This document shows, in pieces, positions 34,117-44,049 of a stretch of 54,096 bases of DNA (the first letter of the stretch is position 1; each line of letters starts with the position of its first letter). Below the pieces are notes generated by a model, which saw only the letters and a list, made by a program, of their open reading frames with translations, was not told the DNA's origin and made no database searches. Made by a program: the position numbers and the translations under genes. Location: NCBI GenBank assembly GCA_029240075.1, contig JARBTQ010000017.1:1-54096 (forward strand), written 5' to 3'. This DNA comes from Chlamydiales bacterium. Lineage in GTDB: Bacteria > Chlamydiota > Chlamydiia > Chlamydiales > JARBTQ01.

Positions 34117-36558
34117 ATGGATATTAATAATATATTGAATAGTTGCAGCGTGCTGCAGTTAAATGATGTTGTCACTCAAATAAAGCAACAATCGGGGAAA
34201 ATTAAAATATACTATAAAGATAAAAAATATAGCATAGAAGGATCACAATTAAATAAAATTATTTTAATAAATTCTATCTGTGATAGATGTATCAAACAAC
34301 TGAAAAGTCAAAGTTCTATCAACGGCAATCTATCGTCAGATGTCTTTGATTTACTAAAAAAGATTCAAAAATTAGACCTAGATAAAAATAAAAATAGTTC
34401 TAGTCTTGCAGAATTTATGAAAAGAACCTTTAGAAATTTTATGGAGAGTGACAGCTCTCTTAATAAAGCAGCTATGTTAAGCAATGATCTAGTGAATTTT
34501 AGGAAAAACTTAGCCTTAATAAGAAAGTTCATAAATGAAGAAGAGGATAATAGAAAGAAATCAGAAGAAGAAGAACTAAATTATGAAAATTTTAAAAATT
34601 TTTGTGCAAAGCAGCAGAGTAGTTACTATAACTTCGAACAAAAAGAGGCTATTATAAATGAAATCAAATTGTCTCATATTCAATGTACTATAGAAGATAA
34701 TGATATGATTAGCGATATGAAAGATGCGCTAACCATCGCAGAAATAGGTGATTGTATAGTTCATTTTGAAGATACCAATACACTAAAACTTACTCTTAAA
34801 AATAAAGACCATATAGTCGAAAGTTTTGACTTGGTTATAACCAAAGAAGGAAAATTCCAACTTAGTGGGGAAGAAGCATCTTACAATAGTATAGAAGAAC
34901 TACTGGAGTTTCAAAGCATCATAACAGATAAGGGGCAACCTAGATTAAACTTGCTTAGCTGTAGAGAGGTTAAAGGCTTAATTCAACAAAACAAATTTAA
35001 TTCTAGCTTGGAAGCACAAAACCTTGAGAAGCTGCAGCAATTAGATGCAACTAAAGACAAAGTCAATTTTTTATCCAGGACCTTATCCCATATCAATGCT
35101 TTTTTTAAATATAGTAAGCCTGATAGAAGGAAAGAAAAAAGTATTGTACATCTATCGGTAGAGTATCTTGCACAAGGAATATGGTCTGCGAATAGAGGAT
35201 CTAGTGTTGCAATGCAAAGTTTACTAGAAATTATAGGGAATAAAAAAGGAAAAAATTTCGAAAAATTAAAAGGATTACTCAATAAAGCCATAGAATATGA
35301 TAAAATTATTTACAATGATATCTATGGTAATTCAAACGATTATATCCCCTTCGCAGAGAATCTTGCTAAAAATATAAAAAATGAAATTCAACAGTTGCCT
35401 CTTAAAGGTGATTTAATGGTGCCTGTATTCTATAAAGGGCATGCAATGATGGCTGTCATTAGTAGAGATGAAGATAATGGAGGGGAAAAACACTTTACTT
35501 TCCGTTTGTATAATGAAGGTGGAGGACTGGAGTCCCATAATCGGCAGTATATGAATGGTATATACAAGTCTCAATCATCTTATAGAGTAAGTGGGCTTAC
35601 TTTTGAAAGACTCTGTGAGTCACAATTTATGAATGACCTTATTGTAGAATCTAAACATCCGGACTCTTCCAGTAAGCATTTATACGAACATGTATTAAAA
35701 AAATATTTAGGGGATTCTGAAAAAGAAGACTTTGATGATCCTAGGTTCTTTACTAGTGGACAACTAGGGGGATCATGCTCGGCCCAGGGGGTATTAGCGG
35801 CTATAAAGGGAATATTATCTCACGAGGAGAGTACTGAACTAAAAAGGGACTTAAGGTTACATGCTCTTAACCAATTTTATGCTGATGTTCTTAGTGGCAA
35901 TGCATCTACAGAGAAAAAAGTGATATGTTTAGAATTAGCCAGGAAATTACAACATAGTTATAAAAAGCAATCTTTAGAAGTTCCCGCTATAATTAACGAT
36001 ATTGAATACAGAGTAAAACGTTTGGTATCTGACGTCTCCTCAAGTAAAGCCACAGATATTGGAAAATTATTAGTCCCTAATACAAGCCTTGAGCAATTAG
36101 ATAAGGGTAAGTCCGTTATAGACACTTTTATAGATATCACATCCGGAGATAATATTAAGGATATAATGCATGATTTTAAACAATTTAAAAAAACGTTAAA
36201 TCAGCGTAACTATTTAGAAGCTAGGTCATTATTAGAAAAACTATATAGTAAAGAAAGCCTATATCTTAGAGGGATCGATCCAAAGTCAACAGAGCTTAAG
36301 TCTTTAATTACAGAAATTTTAAAACTAGGGGAGCAATATACAGATAGTTTAATCCATAATACAATGGAAGAGACTGATTTACTGGTTGGTTTAAAAAAGC
36401 TTTTCGACAAAACATTAGCAAATTACAAAAAATCAATAGTAAGCGATAAGGAGAGAGAGACATTCGAAAGCTCTGTTAAAAAAGGGTATAATCGTGTTTT
36501 TTCAAATTATGAGAGAATGCATGTTAAGAAATATTTCCCGGATAACTTGTGGGGATAA
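34117..36558 (+). CDS. Putative CE-clan-like cysteine protease effector
   Basis: An 813-residue hydrophilic, Lys/Ser-rich protein with no close relative I can name. Mid-protein it has the catalytic order of the Ulp1/SENP/YopJ (CE) clan: His442 (YKGHAMMAVI), Asn466 (RLYNEGGG), Gln549 and Cys554 (GQLGGSCSAQG), with Gln five residues before Cys, much as in Ulp1. In that clan such enzymes are deubiquitinases, deSUMOylases or acetyltransferases. The flanking regions are helical. Base composition is more AT-rich than the neighbours and no Shine-Dalgarno is seen, suggesting recent acquisition. The activity is inference from residue spacing. Confidence 0.65.
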   Translation: MDINNILNSCSVLQLNDVVTQIKQQSGKIKIYYKDKKYSIEGSQLNKIILINSICDRCIKQLKSQSSINGNLSSDVFDLLKKIQKLDLDKNKNSSSLAEFMKRTFRNFMESDSSLNKAAMLSNDLVNFRKNLALIRKFINEEEDNRKKSEEEELNYENFKNFCAKQQSSYYNFEQKEAIINEIKLSHIQCTIEDNDMISDMKDALTIAEIGDCIVHFEDTNTLKLTLKNKDHIVESFDLVITKEGKFQLSGEEASYNSIEELLEFQSIITDKGQPRLNLLSCREVKGLIQQNKFNSSLEAQNLEKLQQLDATKDKVNFLSRTLSHINAFFKYSKPDRRKEKSIVHLSVEYLAQGIWSANRGSSVAMQSLLEIIGNKKGKNFEKLKGLLNKAIEYDKIIYNDIYGNSNDYIPFAENLAKNIKNEIQQLPLKGDLMVPVFYKGHAMMAVISRDEDNGGEKHFTFRLYNEGGGLESHNRQYMNGIYKSQSSYRVSGLTFERLCESQFMNDLIVESKHPDSSSKHLYEHVLKKYLGDSEKEDFDDPRFFTSGQLGGSCSAQGVLAAIKGILSHEESTELKRDLRLHALNQFYADVLSGNASTEKKVICLELARKLQHSYKKQSLEVPAIINDIEYRVKRLVSDVSSSKATDIGKLLVPNTSLEQLDKGKSVIDTFIDITSGDNIKDIMHDFKQFKKTLNQRNYLEARSLLEKLYSKESLYLRGIDPKSTELKSLITEILKLGEQYTDSLIHNTMEETDLLVGLKKLFDKTLANYKKSIVSDKERETFESSVKKGYNRVFSNYERMHVKKYFPDNLWG

Positions 36559-36604
36559 AATTTGAGTTAGTATGTCTAAGGAAATCTTTAACGTTATTCA
36601 TTTG

Positions 36605-36628
36605 CATTATAGGCCATCATTTATAATG
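36605..36628. terminator. Weak hairpin between convergent genes
   Basis: CATTATA (36605-36611) and TATAATG (36622-36628) form a 7-bp AT-rich stem in the 73-base gap between two convergent genes. A terminator is possible by position only. Confidence 0.3.
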
Positions 36629-36631
36629 AGT

Positions 36632-37075
36632 TCAAAGAGATGAAAAGTAAGCATAATCCTTTTCAGTATTGCACCAAACTGCAGCCCAATACTCCTCAAA
36701 ACCGAAAAGTTTAAGGGCCTCAAAACGATGGTTGCCATCCCTAATTATTAATTTATTATTAGTATATTCACAGATAAGAGGAGGAGGAACCCAGTTGTTA
36801 AAAATAGCTTCATGCATAGATTTTATGCGAGTCTCCCATTCCTGCCGCGCGTTAAGGAATTCCATTTCAGATTCGGGACCGCAGCATCGGTTTAGTTTGC
36901 TTAACAGCAACTTCTGAGGTTTTATCCAGTACCTTGTTTCGAGTTTTAGACCCTGCGCTAGTTCGCGGTTATCACCCACAGTCATTAAAAAATGATCGAT
37001 CCATTCTTCGTAACGATTCAGGTGATAAGCCTTTTGAAGAGCTTCAGGAGTAAAGTTTAAAGGGTAAAAACTCAT
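36632..37075 (-). CDS. ParB/sulfiredoxin-like domain protein
   Basis: The 147 residues end in a ParB N-terminal-like fold: PPPLICEYTNNKLIIRDG followed by NHRFEALKLFGFEEYWAAVW (about 97-137), in which the R-D-G-N-H-R motif near residue 113 corresponds to the ParB G-x-x-R nucleotide-binding loop. The rest is helical. No HTH region follows, so this is not a chromosome-partition ParB; small ParB-like proteins can be nucleases or kinases. It is convergent with the 34117 gene. Confidence 0.72.
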   Translation of the reverse strand: MSFYPLNFTPEALQKAYHLNRYEEWIDHFLMTVGDNRELAQGLKLETRYWIKPQKLLLSKLNRCCGPESEMEFLNARQEWETRIKSMHEAIFNNWVPPPLICEYTNNKLIIRDGNHRFEALKLFGFEEYWAAVWCNTEKDYAYFSSL

Positions 37076-37666
37076 TTTAAAATTAATTTTGGGCTGTTAA
37101 ATTTAGCAAATGCTCTAATTTTTATAGCTTTTCTGCTTCAAAATTTGCAATCTGAATTTTAAAGTGAGTAAGTAACTTAATGTACGCAATGAAGTTTTAT
37201 ATATTTTAATGTTTAATAACAAATAGCTTATGTTTTTCTGTAAAAACCTTTATTTACATATAAATCATTTCCTCTATAGAATAGCAGGCATCAATTTACC
37301 ATTAACTAATCGAGGTTGGAAATCATGCTTACCTGCAACTCAGGGCAAGACGCGTTTAGTACGATAAATGCCAATAATATAATATTTTCATATACTGCTT
37401 TAGCTTTCATTGCTCTTTGTCATCATACTCTATCTTTTTGGCGTATCTAAGCCATTTCCTGTTTTTTATTTAATATAATATACATTTTTTAATACACGCT
37501 ACAAGCTGTTACCAGCTGTATAACTTCTTGTTTTTAAATCTAAAAATTTAAAAGGAATGAGGTTTATGGTTGCTCTAATGGATCGTATTTTGCATTTTAA
37601 TAATTTTTTATTTTTAGTGCTCTTGTGTAAACGTTTTTAATTTTTTTACATTTTAATAGAGGGTCT
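37076..37666 (+). other. Leader region of the ABC importer operon
   Basis: No long gene. It contains one small frame described separately (37325-37450) and long T-rich runs before the importer operon. No T-box-like or other riboswitch fold could be recognised by eye. Confidence 0.4.
37325..37450 (+). CDS. Possible 41-residue small protein or leader peptide
   Basis: An ATG with GAGGTTGGAAATC immediately upstream opens a 41-codon frame ending TAA at 37448-37450. The product has a hydrophobic stretch (IIFSYTALAFIAL) and ends SFWRI. Its position about 215 bases before the importer operon would fit a leader peptide or a small membrane protein, but coding potential is unproven. Confidence 0.25.
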   Translation: MLTCNSGQDAFSTINANNIIFSYTALAFIALCHHTLSFWRI

Positions 37667-38653
37667 ATGAAAAAGATATTTTTATTTCTTATAATAATAC
37701 TACTAATAGCGATAATAAGCCAAACGCTTACACAAGGGGGGATAAAGAGGCAGAAGATAATCACTTTAGTATTACCTATGGAACATGCTGCGCTAGATCA
37801 GATTGTCAAAGGATTTAAAGAGGAGTTAGACAAACAAGGTCTATCGCAAGTTTTCAAAGTTATTGTTGCTAATGCTCAAGGGGATATACAACTACAAAGA
37901 AGCTTAATTCAGAAAGCTATACGTGATCAGTCCTCATATATTATGCCTATAGGGTCGGCCGCAAGCCAGATGACTTTAAGTATGGTAAAAGATCAAAAGG
38001 TAATTACGTTGGCTGCTAATCCAAAAATTTTAGAAACAGCTAAAATGGAAGCGCAAGTGACCGGGGTTGTGGATGAAATTCCTATAGAAGCTCATGTAGA
38101 GTTTATAAAAAGTGTTGAATCAAATTTACGTAAGGTAGCTATCATCTATAGCCCAGCAGAAAAAATCTACCCAGAGGTCATAGAATTTGAAAAATCAGCC
38201 CATAGACACGGTATCCAGTTACAAAAATTGATGGTCAATAACCTTAGTGAACTTTACCTAGCTTCAAAGGCTATACAAAAGGATGTGGACCTGATCTTTA
38301 TTCTTAAGGACCATCTTATCGTCAGTGGCATAACAACTCTAATACAACAAGCTCATCAATTAGGTATACCTTTAGTCACTTCAGATGAAGGTTCTTTAAA
38401 TGTAGGGGGAGTATTTGCTCTAGGAGTTAGAGAACAAAGTATTGGAAAAGAGGGAGTCAGAATTATCCAAAAGCTTGAAGCTGGGCAAAATATTCAAGAG
38501 CTCGCTATGAACGTTGTTTCACCTTTATGCCTTTTCATTAATAAAAGGGAATGTGCCTTATTTGAAGTTGATATAGCTAGTTTAGAACGTTGTGCCCTTA
38601 CTAAGGGTTATCAGGTTGTTTTGATTAATCACAGTGGAGATAAGCCATGTTAA
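37667..38653 (+). CDS. ABC importer substrate-binding protein (TrpX/DUF534-like)
   Basis: Periplasmic binding protein of the ABC_sub_bind family. The 328 residues begin with a lysine-started hydrophobic signal segment (residues 4-20, no clear lipobox), then the characteristic VLPMEHAALDQIVKGFKEEL and IMPIGSAASQMTLSM segments, and the GVVDEIPIEAHVEFIK hinge region. Related operons (TrpXYZ) import tryptophan or other aromatic compounds, which fits an intracellular scavenger, but the ligand is not readable. AGAGGG precedes the ATG. It overlaps the permease gene by 7 bases. Confidence 0.88.
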   Translation: MKKIFLFLIIILLIAIISQTLTQGGIKRQKIITLVLPMEHAALDQIVKGFKEELDKQGLSQVFKVIVANAQGDIQLQRSLIQKAIRDQSSYIMPIGSAASQMTLSMVKDQKVITLAANPKILETAKMEAQVTGVVDEIPIEAHVEFIKSVESNLRKVAIIYSPAEKIYPEVIEFEKSAHRHGIQLQKLMVNNLSELYLASKAIQKDVDLIFILKDHLIVSGITTLIQQAHQLGIPLVTSDEGSLNVGGVFALGVREQSIGKEGVRIIQKLEAGQNIQELAMNVVSPLCLFINKRECALFEVDIASLERCALTKGYQVVLINHSGDKPC

Positions 38654-39525
38654 TCGATGTGACTATGCAAGCTCTTTTATTTGCACCCTTAGCCCTCGGA
38701 ATCTATTTGAGTTATCATATACTAAAAATACCAGACCTAACAACGGATGGGAGCTTTGTACTTGGTACAGCAATCTTTGCGATAGCAGTGAGGGCTGGTT
38801 TCTCTCCCGCTACTAGTATGCTTTTAGCAGCCTGTGGCGGAGCTTGTGCAGGTATTTTTTCTAGTACATTACAAGAATACGGAAAAATGCCTCCTTTGAT
38901 TGCAGGAATTTTAACTGTCTTTGCGCTTCAATCTCTGAATCTTAAGATTATGGGAAGACCGAATATAGACTTACTCCATGAAAAGACCATTTTCAGTTAT
39001 ATAAAGTCTAAAGAAGTCTTTTTTGAGCACTATCAAATAATAATATTAGCGGCTGTTGTAGGTATCTTAGTTATAATTTTATTGTCAGTTTTGAAGTCCC
39101 CTGTAGGTATTATGTTGAAAGGGTATGGATGTAATCCTACCCTTTTAGGCCTCTTTGGATTTTCACCTTATTTCTATCGTTCTGTAGGACTAGCTATTAG
39201 CAATGGTTTTGTCGGGATTTCCGGCTCTATTACAGCTCAAATGAACGGTTATGCTGATATAGGGATGGGAACAGGGATGACACTCATTGCCTTAGGAGTC
39301 ATTATTATAGGTGAGGTTCTATATACTAAGCTTCAACCTCAACTTCCTTTGTCGATCCTTTTGTCTATACTCTTTTGCTTAGTAGGTACCTTTACTTACT
39401 TTACTCTTTTAAATACGATTGTTTACTTAGGCGTAGATCCTATCAATACAAAGCTATTAATTGCTGCAGCTCTTATCTTGCTTATAACAGGTACAGGTCA
39501 ACTAAAAGTAGGAGGACAGTTATGA
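38647..39525 (+). CDS. ABC importer permease (TrpY-like, BPD_transp_2 type)
   Basis: The 292 residues comprise about eight hydrophobic helices, with the family pattern near the N-terminus (LSYHILKIPDLTTDGSFVLG) and GIMLKGYGCNPTLLGLFG in the cytoplasmic coupling region. Single permeases of this type pair with the substrate-binding and ATPase genes on either side. It overlaps both neighbours (7 bases upstream, ATGA downstream), a tightly coupled operon. Confidence 0.9.
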   Translation: MLIDVTMQALLFAPLALGIYLSYHILKIPDLTTDGSFVLGTAIFAIAVRAGFSPATSMLLAACGGACAGIFSSTLQEYGKMPPLIAGILTVFALQSLNLKIMGRPNIDLLHEKTIFSYIKSKEVFFEHYQIIILAAVVGILVIILLSVLKSPVGIMLKGYGCNPTLLGLFGFSPYFYRSVGLAISNGFVGISGSITAQMNGYADIGMGTGMTLIALGVIIIGEVLYTKLQPQLPLSILLSILFCLVGTFTYFTLLNTIVYLGVDPINTKLLIAAALILLITGTGQLKVGGQL

Positions 39526-40256
39526 AAGAGGCCATTCTTCAATTACAAGAAGTTTCTTTAAATTTTCCTAATAGCCAACGGCCAGTTTTGAATAAAATAA
39601 ATCTCAATATTCATGTAGGAGACTTTATAGTTATTTTAGGCAATAATGGATCTGGTAAAACTTCTCTTTTCAATGTTATACAGGGAATGTATCAATCATA
39701 TTTGCAAGGGCAAATACTTTATAAAGAAAAAAGCTTAATTGCATATGAAGCAAGGCAAAGGTCACAAGAAATTTATACTTTGAACCAGTTGCAAGACTTA
39801 TCTACTTTTAAAGATCTGACTATCTATGAGAATTGTTATTTAGCTTCTAAGAGGGGAGGTACTAAATTACCCCAGAGAGAAGATTTAAAAAAGTTGTTAG
39901 CCCAATTCAACCCTGTTTTAAGCATAGATCTAGATAAAGTAGTTGTTCAACTATCGGGAGGAGAACGGCAAGCCTTAGCTCTAGCTCTTTGCTTTCTGGG
40001 TAGCCCTCAATTACTTTTATTGGACGAACATACTAGTGCTTTAGACCCCAAGGCTGCTGAAAATATTTTAGAACTTACAGTGAATCAAATAGTATCTCGG
40101 CAAATCACAACTATTATGATTACACACTGTATAGAAGATGCTTTAAAATATGGAAATCGCCTTATAGTTCTTAAGAAGGGAATAGTGGTACTAGATTGCA
40201 ATCATGAAGAAAAACAGACTTTGAGCATAGAGCAGATACTAGATACCTATAATTAA
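39522..40256 (+). CDS. ABC importer ATPase (TrpZ-like)
   Basis: Nucleotide-binding subunit: Walker A GNNGSGKTS (about residues 40-48), signature LSGGERQALAL, Walker B LLLLDEHTSALDP and the switch His in MITHC. I took the ATG at 39522 (244 residues), which overlaps the permease stop as ATGA and has GGAGG 5 bases upstream; the frame is open another 147 bases upstream inside the permease gene, which is not used. It completes the three-gene importer. Confidence 0.93.
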   Translation: MKEAILQLQEVSLNFPNSQRPVLNKINLNIHVGDFIVILGNNGSGKTSLFNVIQGMYQSYLQGQILYKEKSLIAYEARQRSQEIYTLNQLQDLSTFKDLTIYENCYLASKRGGTKLPQREDLKKLLAQFNPVLSIDLDKVVVQLSGGERQALALALCFLGSPQLLLLDEHTSALDPKAAENILELTVNQIVSRQITTIMITHCIEDALKYGNRLIVLKKGIVVLDCNHEEKQTLSIEQILDTYN

Positions 40257-40322
40257 AGCTTTTATAGGTAGGGGCGAGATTTTTTGATTAGGCGTTTAAG
40301 TGCAAGTTCTTTATCTTAAAGT

Positions 40323-40847
40323 ATTTATAGTGAGTTAAATTTTAAAACGAAAGCGAACTATATCCCAAAAGAGGAAGGAGCAATTGCTGGACGTTACCTA
40401 TTACCGCGACAATTTGATATCTTAGAAGCCGCCGCGTTTGGTTCTGAGGTTATTTCAGTAACAGAAGAGGATTTACCCTCTACTTTTGCACATCCCTGGT
40501 TAAATAGTGGTGAATCATTTATGCAAGAAATATTCAATTTGCCTACCAGCAGTTCGTTACTTAGTAATATCATTAACCTTCTTGAATTTGATCCTACGTA
40601 AACTATTGAAAAAGATGGATCCTCTTTTTTGAGTTGGTCCTGTGGCAATGGTAGATTGGAATTAGTTGAGGCTATGTTACAGAAGCTAAGTCTTAAATTA
40701 GACCCTAGATTTCTTGAACAAGAGCCGATGAAAGCAACCCAATATGCTCTAGATTATTTTATAGAAAAATTTATGAAGGAAAGAGCAGAAAAATGTCGGC
40801 AGGTAAAAGCTCTTCTTCAAAAAAAGATAGAAGTTTTAAAAGCCTAA
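40323..40847 (+). pseudogene. Degraded gene fragment, possibly ankyrin-type
   Basis: One reading frame runs from 40323 to TAA at 40845-40847 with a single internal TAA at 40599-40601. Both halves look coding: before the stop YIPKEEGAIAGRYLLPRQFD...EEDLPSTFAHPWLNSGE, after it SWSCGNGRLELVEAMLQKL, the latter ankyrin-like, ending in a Lys-rich helix. No ATG or Shine-Dalgarno starts the 5' part and a stop lies at 40317-40319, so it is also truncated. The intact parent is not in this window. Confidence 0.65.
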
Positions 40848-40999
40848 TAAAGTAAATTCTAGCTAAGAGTTACATTGAGTCTCTTTCCAATCTTTACTGT
40901 TGTTGGCCTGATAGACCTCTAAGAAACTAGCTTTGAAAGAGGCCTAATGTTGTCTCATAAATAAATTTTTTAGCCTTAGTTAGTTTGTCTATATGTTTA

Positions 41000-42757
41000 T
41001 TAGGTTTGTAGTAAAAGATCCAATTTTTCAGGAAGAAAACCATCGATTTGTGCTTCCCAGAGGGATTTGTAAAGCCCATCTATCTGTGATAGTTCATTGT
41101 GAGATCCATCTTGAACGATTTTCCCTTGTTCAAATACGAGAATACGATCCATATGTAAAAGGGTTGAAAGGCGATGGGCAATCACTAAAGTTGTTTTACC
41201 ATGCATTAGTGTCCAAAGGCTTTCTTGAATAGCCCTTTCTGTAATAGAGTCGAGTTGGCTGGTAGCTTCATCTAAGATTAAAATGGGAGCATTCTTTAAA
41301 AAGGCTCGAGCAATAGCTATTCGTTGTCGTTGCCCACCTGAAAGCTTAATCCCTCTCTCGCCAACTAAGGAGTGATAGCCTTGAGGTAATGTTACAATAA
41401 ATTCGTGCGCATGTGCTTGCTTTGCAGCTTCAATAACCTCTTCATTAGTAGCATCTAAACGGCCATAACGAATATTGTCTATTAATGAGCGATGAAATAG
41501 CGAAGGGTCTTGAGGGATCATGCCAATAGCTTGATGTAAAGAGTCTTGAGTGACATTGCGAATATCTTCGCCATCAATTAAAATAGAGCCTGAATTAACA
41601 TCAAACAATCTTAAGATTAAATTAGTAAAAGTAGATTTTCCGCTGCCTGAATAGCCTACAAGGCCTACCTTTTGGCCTGGATTTAAAGTAAGCGAAAGGT
41701 TTTCAATGAGGGGCTGTCCTTCTTTATATTTAAAATAAACACGTTCAAAAGTAATTTGGCCTTGTTTCACTTCAAGAGTTGCTGGAAATTCTCTATCTTT
41801 AAGTTCTAAAGGCATATTTAAGATACTAAGCGCTTGCGCTACAGTGCCCCAATTAGTAGCAAAACTTCTTGCTTCCTGAACTAAACTTTCTAATTTATCC
41901 GTAATCCTTAAATTAAGCATAAATACTAATATAAAATCACCTGAGCTTACTTTCTGCTGTGAATGAAGGTAAAGAAGGAGAGCTAATATTCCTATGTTGT
42001 AAATTGAAATCCATAAACCTTGTAGAGTATAGAACTTCATAGAAAAAAAGCCAAAAGATTGTGAGTGATGAATAAACTTTTGGTTCACTTCCTGTAAGCA
42101 AGCCTTTTCATGGGCTGCGTTCGCAAAATTTTTGACATTCAGAATGTTTGTTATGTAATCAGCTAAATGCCCAAAAATAGCTGCTTTGGACTCTGAAAAT
42201 TTTTTTACTAATAAACTCATTGTCCCTAAATTGAGGTATGTATTTCCTAAATAGAAAATTATGAATATAACCATGCTACAGAAGATTAGAGGGTGCACAC
42301 GAGTGAGTAAGAAAGAAGCTATCAGCAGGGTTAAGGCAAAATTTACAAACTGATGTATAAATGCTAATATTAAAGAGGGAATTAACGTAAATGTATCATT
42401 TATTTTTGCTACCAAATTTCCAGACAGCTGATTTTGAAAGAAACGATAGGGATGGCGAGTGATTTGTTCGGTAAAGTCTTCGACAACTTGGCAACGGTAT
42501 TTAGCATTAAATGCAATGATACACCAATCGCTCAGAGTCCATCCTCCTATTATAGCTAATTGAGAGCATGCATAAAGGCAGATCAATGCAAATAAATTAT
42601 TATTACGAGTCTCTCCCGAGATTGTATCGATCAATGCCTTGATAAGATAGGGGCGAAGGTTGGCATCAATAGCAATGATAATAGTTGCTAAGAAAATGCC
42701 AGCAACGTAGTAACGATAAGGATAAAGTGAATGAGAAATAAAATTTAATACGCGCAT
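41000..42757 (-). CDS. MsbA-like ABC exporter (fused membrane and ATPase domains)
   Basis: A 585-residue half-transporter: six hydrophobic helices in the first 320 residues, then a nucleotide-binding domain with Walker A GYSGSGKST (about 364-372), Q-loop MIPQDPS, signature LSGGQRQRIA, Walker B ILILDEATSQLD and the switch His in VIAHRLS. Relatives flip lipid A or export drugs and peptides; the substrate is unknown. I took the ATG at 42757 with AAGGAT upstream; a TTG 51 bases earlier is in frame. A decayed copy of its 5' end occurs at 47524-47595. Confidence 0.92.
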   Translation of the reverse strand: MRVLNFISHSLYPYRYYVAGIFLATIIIAIDANLRPYLIKALIDTISGETRNNNLFALICLYACSQLAIIGGWTLSDWCIIAFNAKYRCQVVEDFTEQITRHPYRFFQNQLSGNLVAKINDTFTLIPSLILAFIHQFVNFALTLLIASFLLTRVHPLIFCSMVIFIIFYLGNTYLNLGTMSLLVKKFSESKAAIFGHLADYITNILNVKNFANAAHEKACLQEVNQKFIHHSQSFGFFSMKFYTLQGLWISIYNIGILALLLYLHSQQKVSSGDFILVFMLNLRITDKLESLVQEARSFATNWGTVAQALSILNMPLELKDREFPATLEVKQGQITFERVYFKYKEGQPLIENLSLTLNPGQKVGLVGYSGSGKSTFTNLILRLFDVNSGSILIDGEDIRNVTQDSLHQAIGMIPQDPSLFHRSLIDNIRYGRLDATNEEVIEAAKQAHAHEFIVTLPQGYHSLVGERGIKLSGGQRQRIAIARAFLKNAPILILDEATSQLDSITERAIQESLWTLMHGKTTLVIAHRLSTLLHMDRILVFEQGKIVQDGSHNELSQIDGLYKSLWEAQIDGFLPEKLDLLLQT

Positions 42758-43042
42758 AGTTAGTAATATCCTTAATATTGTAGATGGAATGTTTACGAAC
42801 TTCGTCAAGGATATCTTTTTTATAGAATTTAGACAAGTTATCAGCCTGTTATATAACTGTATTATAATATACTGAATTGTCTATCAGGTAGAAAGCTGCT
42901 GACTACATATAAAGCCTGTGATGCAATAATGTGTAGGAAAAAGAGCAAGGATGAAAGTAATATACTGCCTTTTCTTGTTATCTAGGAGGTTCAAAAAGCT
43001 CCTAGATAAACTCGTCAGAGTTAAATTTGAAAGTGCTTATAG

Positions 43043-44049
43043 TTAACCAAACATTTCTTTTATGTACAGTTCTTTATTGATAGCTCTAATTAACTTTTCT
43101 TCTACAAAAAGATCATAAATTCGGCTGATTTGCTCTTCTTGATTATCCTCTGTAATTGGATCTAAAAACATCTCTGAGGCGCTGTCTCTTAGTCTAAAAA
43201 CTTCTGCAATTGCACAATGTGTTTGCTATAGAACCTCTGTCAAAGGAATATCATTTTCATTAGAGCTTAGATCAGCCGATCCAAATCTAACCTTAGCTTT
43301 TTTGATATATTCCTTCTCTTTTTTAACTTGGTCTATTGAGGGAAGTGATTGATTGCTATTAAATTGAGTTAAGCTATTTACAAAAGGCATTACATTTGTT
43401 AGAAAGTGGCTAAGGGAATTCCCTGTCCTCTGGCTTTCTACAGAACTTGGGCTTGATGTCTCATCGAATGGCGTTTTAAGATTAGATCCGTATGAGAGAA
43501 TGCTGTAAGATGGGGAAGGATTCGGTACTCATAGTGTAATAAAAGTCATACTCGATGCCTCAGCTTCAGGGGTATGTCGATAGAGGATTCTAGAAGGTAG
43601 TACCTCTTGTTGACTTTGAGGAGGATTAATATTCGTTGTGCAATTCGTTGTATAGCCGCGTTTGTCCTCTGGTTTTCTAAAAGAGTTGTAACTGTTGCCC
43701 CATAGTCAGATGGAACTTCAGAATTGGGCCGGTATGAGTCAATTATAGAAGGTTGTGTCTCCTGTTGATTTTGAAGGGGATTCAATAGTTGTTGTGGCAA
43801 TTGTCTCATTCGTTGCATAATTGCATCTGTGCTATGAGTAACATCTCTGAATTGCCTGTTGGGCATAGTAGGCTGGAGTGATGCTTGTAAGGTAAAAAAT
43901 TGACTGCGATTTAGACCTTCTGGCGTGTCATCACGTGCTGCCCTATATACCATTTGTGTTAATGCTGCTGTCGGATTTTCTGGGTTGCTAAAATCAGTTT
44001 GTGGAGATGCTGGTTGGGTAGTTGGACTAGTATTTCTGTAAGGTTCCAT
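43043..44049 (-). pseudogene. Proline/Gln-rich repeat protein, multiply disrupted
   Basis: An intact frame from ATG 44049 runs 167 residues to TGA at 43546-43548. Shifting frame near 43635 restores the family-like text (RINPPQSQQEVLPSR...EAEASS), which then runs through TGA at 43529-43531 and TAG at 43226-43228 to TAA at 43043-43045. All parts share a Pro/Gln/Ser-rich repeat style (PSIIDSYRPNSEVPSDY against PSYSILSYGSNLKTPFDE). I infer an original protein of about 335 residues now broken by one frameshift and two stops; the N-terminal 167 residues could still be made. Function unknown. Confidence 0.7.

Noticed and set aside
37076-37666. T-box or other riboswitch before the importer operon
   Set aside because: No T-box sequence, specifier stem or conserved riboswitch core could be found by eye.
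40394-40648. 84-codon minus-strand frame at the pseudogene
   Set aside because: It is antisense to the plus-strand pseudogene, whose frame has clear protein-like content on both sides of the stop.
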